A DNA stretch of 64,000 nucleotides from Embleya sp051903075 (GTDB lineage Bacteria > Actinomycetota > Actinomycetes > Streptomycetales > Streptomycetaceae): assembly GCF_051903075.1 (NCBI RefSeq), contig NZ_CP182423.1, positions 3,782,001 to 3,846,000 of the forward strand, given 5' to 3'. The notes beneath the pieces are model-generated. The model searched no databases and was not told where the DNA came from. It was given only the letters and a program-made list of their open reading frames with translations. Each line of letters opens with the position of its first letter. Position 1 is the first letter of the stretch. A program made the position numbers and the translations under genes. This document shows positions 63,645-64,000 of this stretch, piece by piece.

Positions 63645-64000
63645 TCAATCCCGGGGAGGTTCACCCTGCGGCGGCGCGTTACCGGCGTCCTCCGTCAGAG
63701 CCTCCTCTACGAATACTCGGTAGCCTCGGGTCGGGTCGAAGCCGTGGATTTCCTTGGTATCCAGGGCGTCCATGAAATCGAGGATGTCCTTGCCGAACTC
63801 CTGGCCCGGGACCAGGATCGGGAAGCCGGGTGGGTACGGGGTGACGAACACCGCCGACACCACGGGCCGGCCGGCCGCGAGTCGGCGTCGGGCCTCGGCG
63901 GCCGACACGTATTCGCACAGTTCCTCGCGGTACGCCATGTAGTACGCCCTGCGCATGTCCCCGTCGGCCGCCGCGCCTTCGGGGTCGGTGCGGAAGGCGG
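63645..64000 (-). CDS. Orn/Lys/Arg decarboxylase, C-terminal part (5' end outside window)
   Basis: The frame is open from the window end. It reads MRRAYYMAYREELCEYVSAA, EARRRLAAGRPVVSAVFVTP, YPPGFPILVPGQEFGKDILD, FMDALDTKEIHGFDPTRGYR and stops at 63645. This is the C-terminal domain of PLP-dependent basic-amino-acid decarboxylases (the PYPPGxPxxxPG motif is family-wide). The PLP lysine lies outside the window. Same family as the streptomycete 'aminotransferase/Orn-Lys-Arg decarboxylase' genes. Confidence 0.88.
   Translation of the reverse strand, partial: AFRTDPEGAAADGDMRRAYYMAYREELCEYVSAAEARRRLAAGRPVVSAVFVTPYPPGFPILVPGQEFGKDILDFMDALDTKEIHGFDPTRGYRVFVEEALTEDAGNAPPQGEPPRD

Overview
The window is high-GC (about 70%) actinomycete DNA, most like Streptomycetaceae (Streptomyces, Kitasatospora, Embleya or Yinghuangia type). 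Evidence is the strong G/C third-position bias, frequent GTG/TTG starts, a 2-methylisoborneol (2-MIB) cluster with a cyclic-nucleotide-domain encapsulin, DUF5988, DUF4239 and DUF2637 proteins, and many TetR, SDR and DHA2-type MFS genes. Gene remnants are so dense that the region reads as accessory (chromosome-arm-like) DNA rather than core.

Layout. 1-3.8 kb: secreted I36-like protein (partial), lipoprotein, and an FHA protein plus a Ser/Thr kinase fused to a lytic-transglycosylase-like domain. 4.2-7.9 kb: VOC protein and WYL regulator, once a divergent pair, now separated by an epoxide-hydrolase remnant flanked by two copies of their intergenic region; then TetR and MFS remnants. 7.9-12.7 kb: hypothetical, P-loop protein, SDR, DHA2 exporter. 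13.4-15.9 kb: the most novel locus, encoding a 28-residue hydrophobic peptide, a strong stem-loop, a PaaK-like adenylate-forming enzyme and a nine-TM protein with YD and GxGD motifs of presenilin-type intramembrane proteases. 16-18.4 kb: decayed two-component system and unassigned sequence. 18.5-22.2 kb: Pro/Ser/Thr-rich repeat surface protein and DUF4239 membrane protein. 22.3-26.4 kb: family 2B encapsulin, 2-MIB synthase and geranyl-diphosphate C-methyltransferase. 26.5-30.6 kb: CapA-like phosphoesterase, DUF5988, isolated cytochrome oxidase subunit I, VOC protein. 30.7-33.8 kb: LacI, MFS and hydrolase remnants around an intact toxin-antitoxin pair with a GGTACC operator array. 34.0-37.8 kb: response regulator, sensor kinase, secreted S41-like protease. 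38.4-43.4 kb: small Cys-repeat secreted protein, NRPS and SDR remnants, tautomerase, SDR/XRE divergent pair around a perfect palindrome, amidase remnant, HEAT-like protein. 43.4-52.2 kb: sparse hypothetical genes and remnants, one TetR gene with dyad operators. 52.8-58.6 kb: TetR/carboxylesterase and DHA2 MFS/zinc-ribbon-TetR divergent pairs, VOC protein. 59.3-64 kb: DUF2637-like protein, nicotinamidase, secreted TNT-type NADase with adjacent candidate immunity gene, IS701-like fragment, and the C-terminus of an Orn/Lys/Arg decarboxylase running off the end.

Cooperation. The encapsulin, cyclase and methyltransferase form a known compartmentalised terpene pathway. The peptide, ligase and protease look like one transcription unit that could make and process a small hydrophobic peptide; this is inference. 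Several regulator/enzyme or regulator/exporter pairs are divergent with visible dyad operators. No rRNA, tRNA or CRISPR array was seen.
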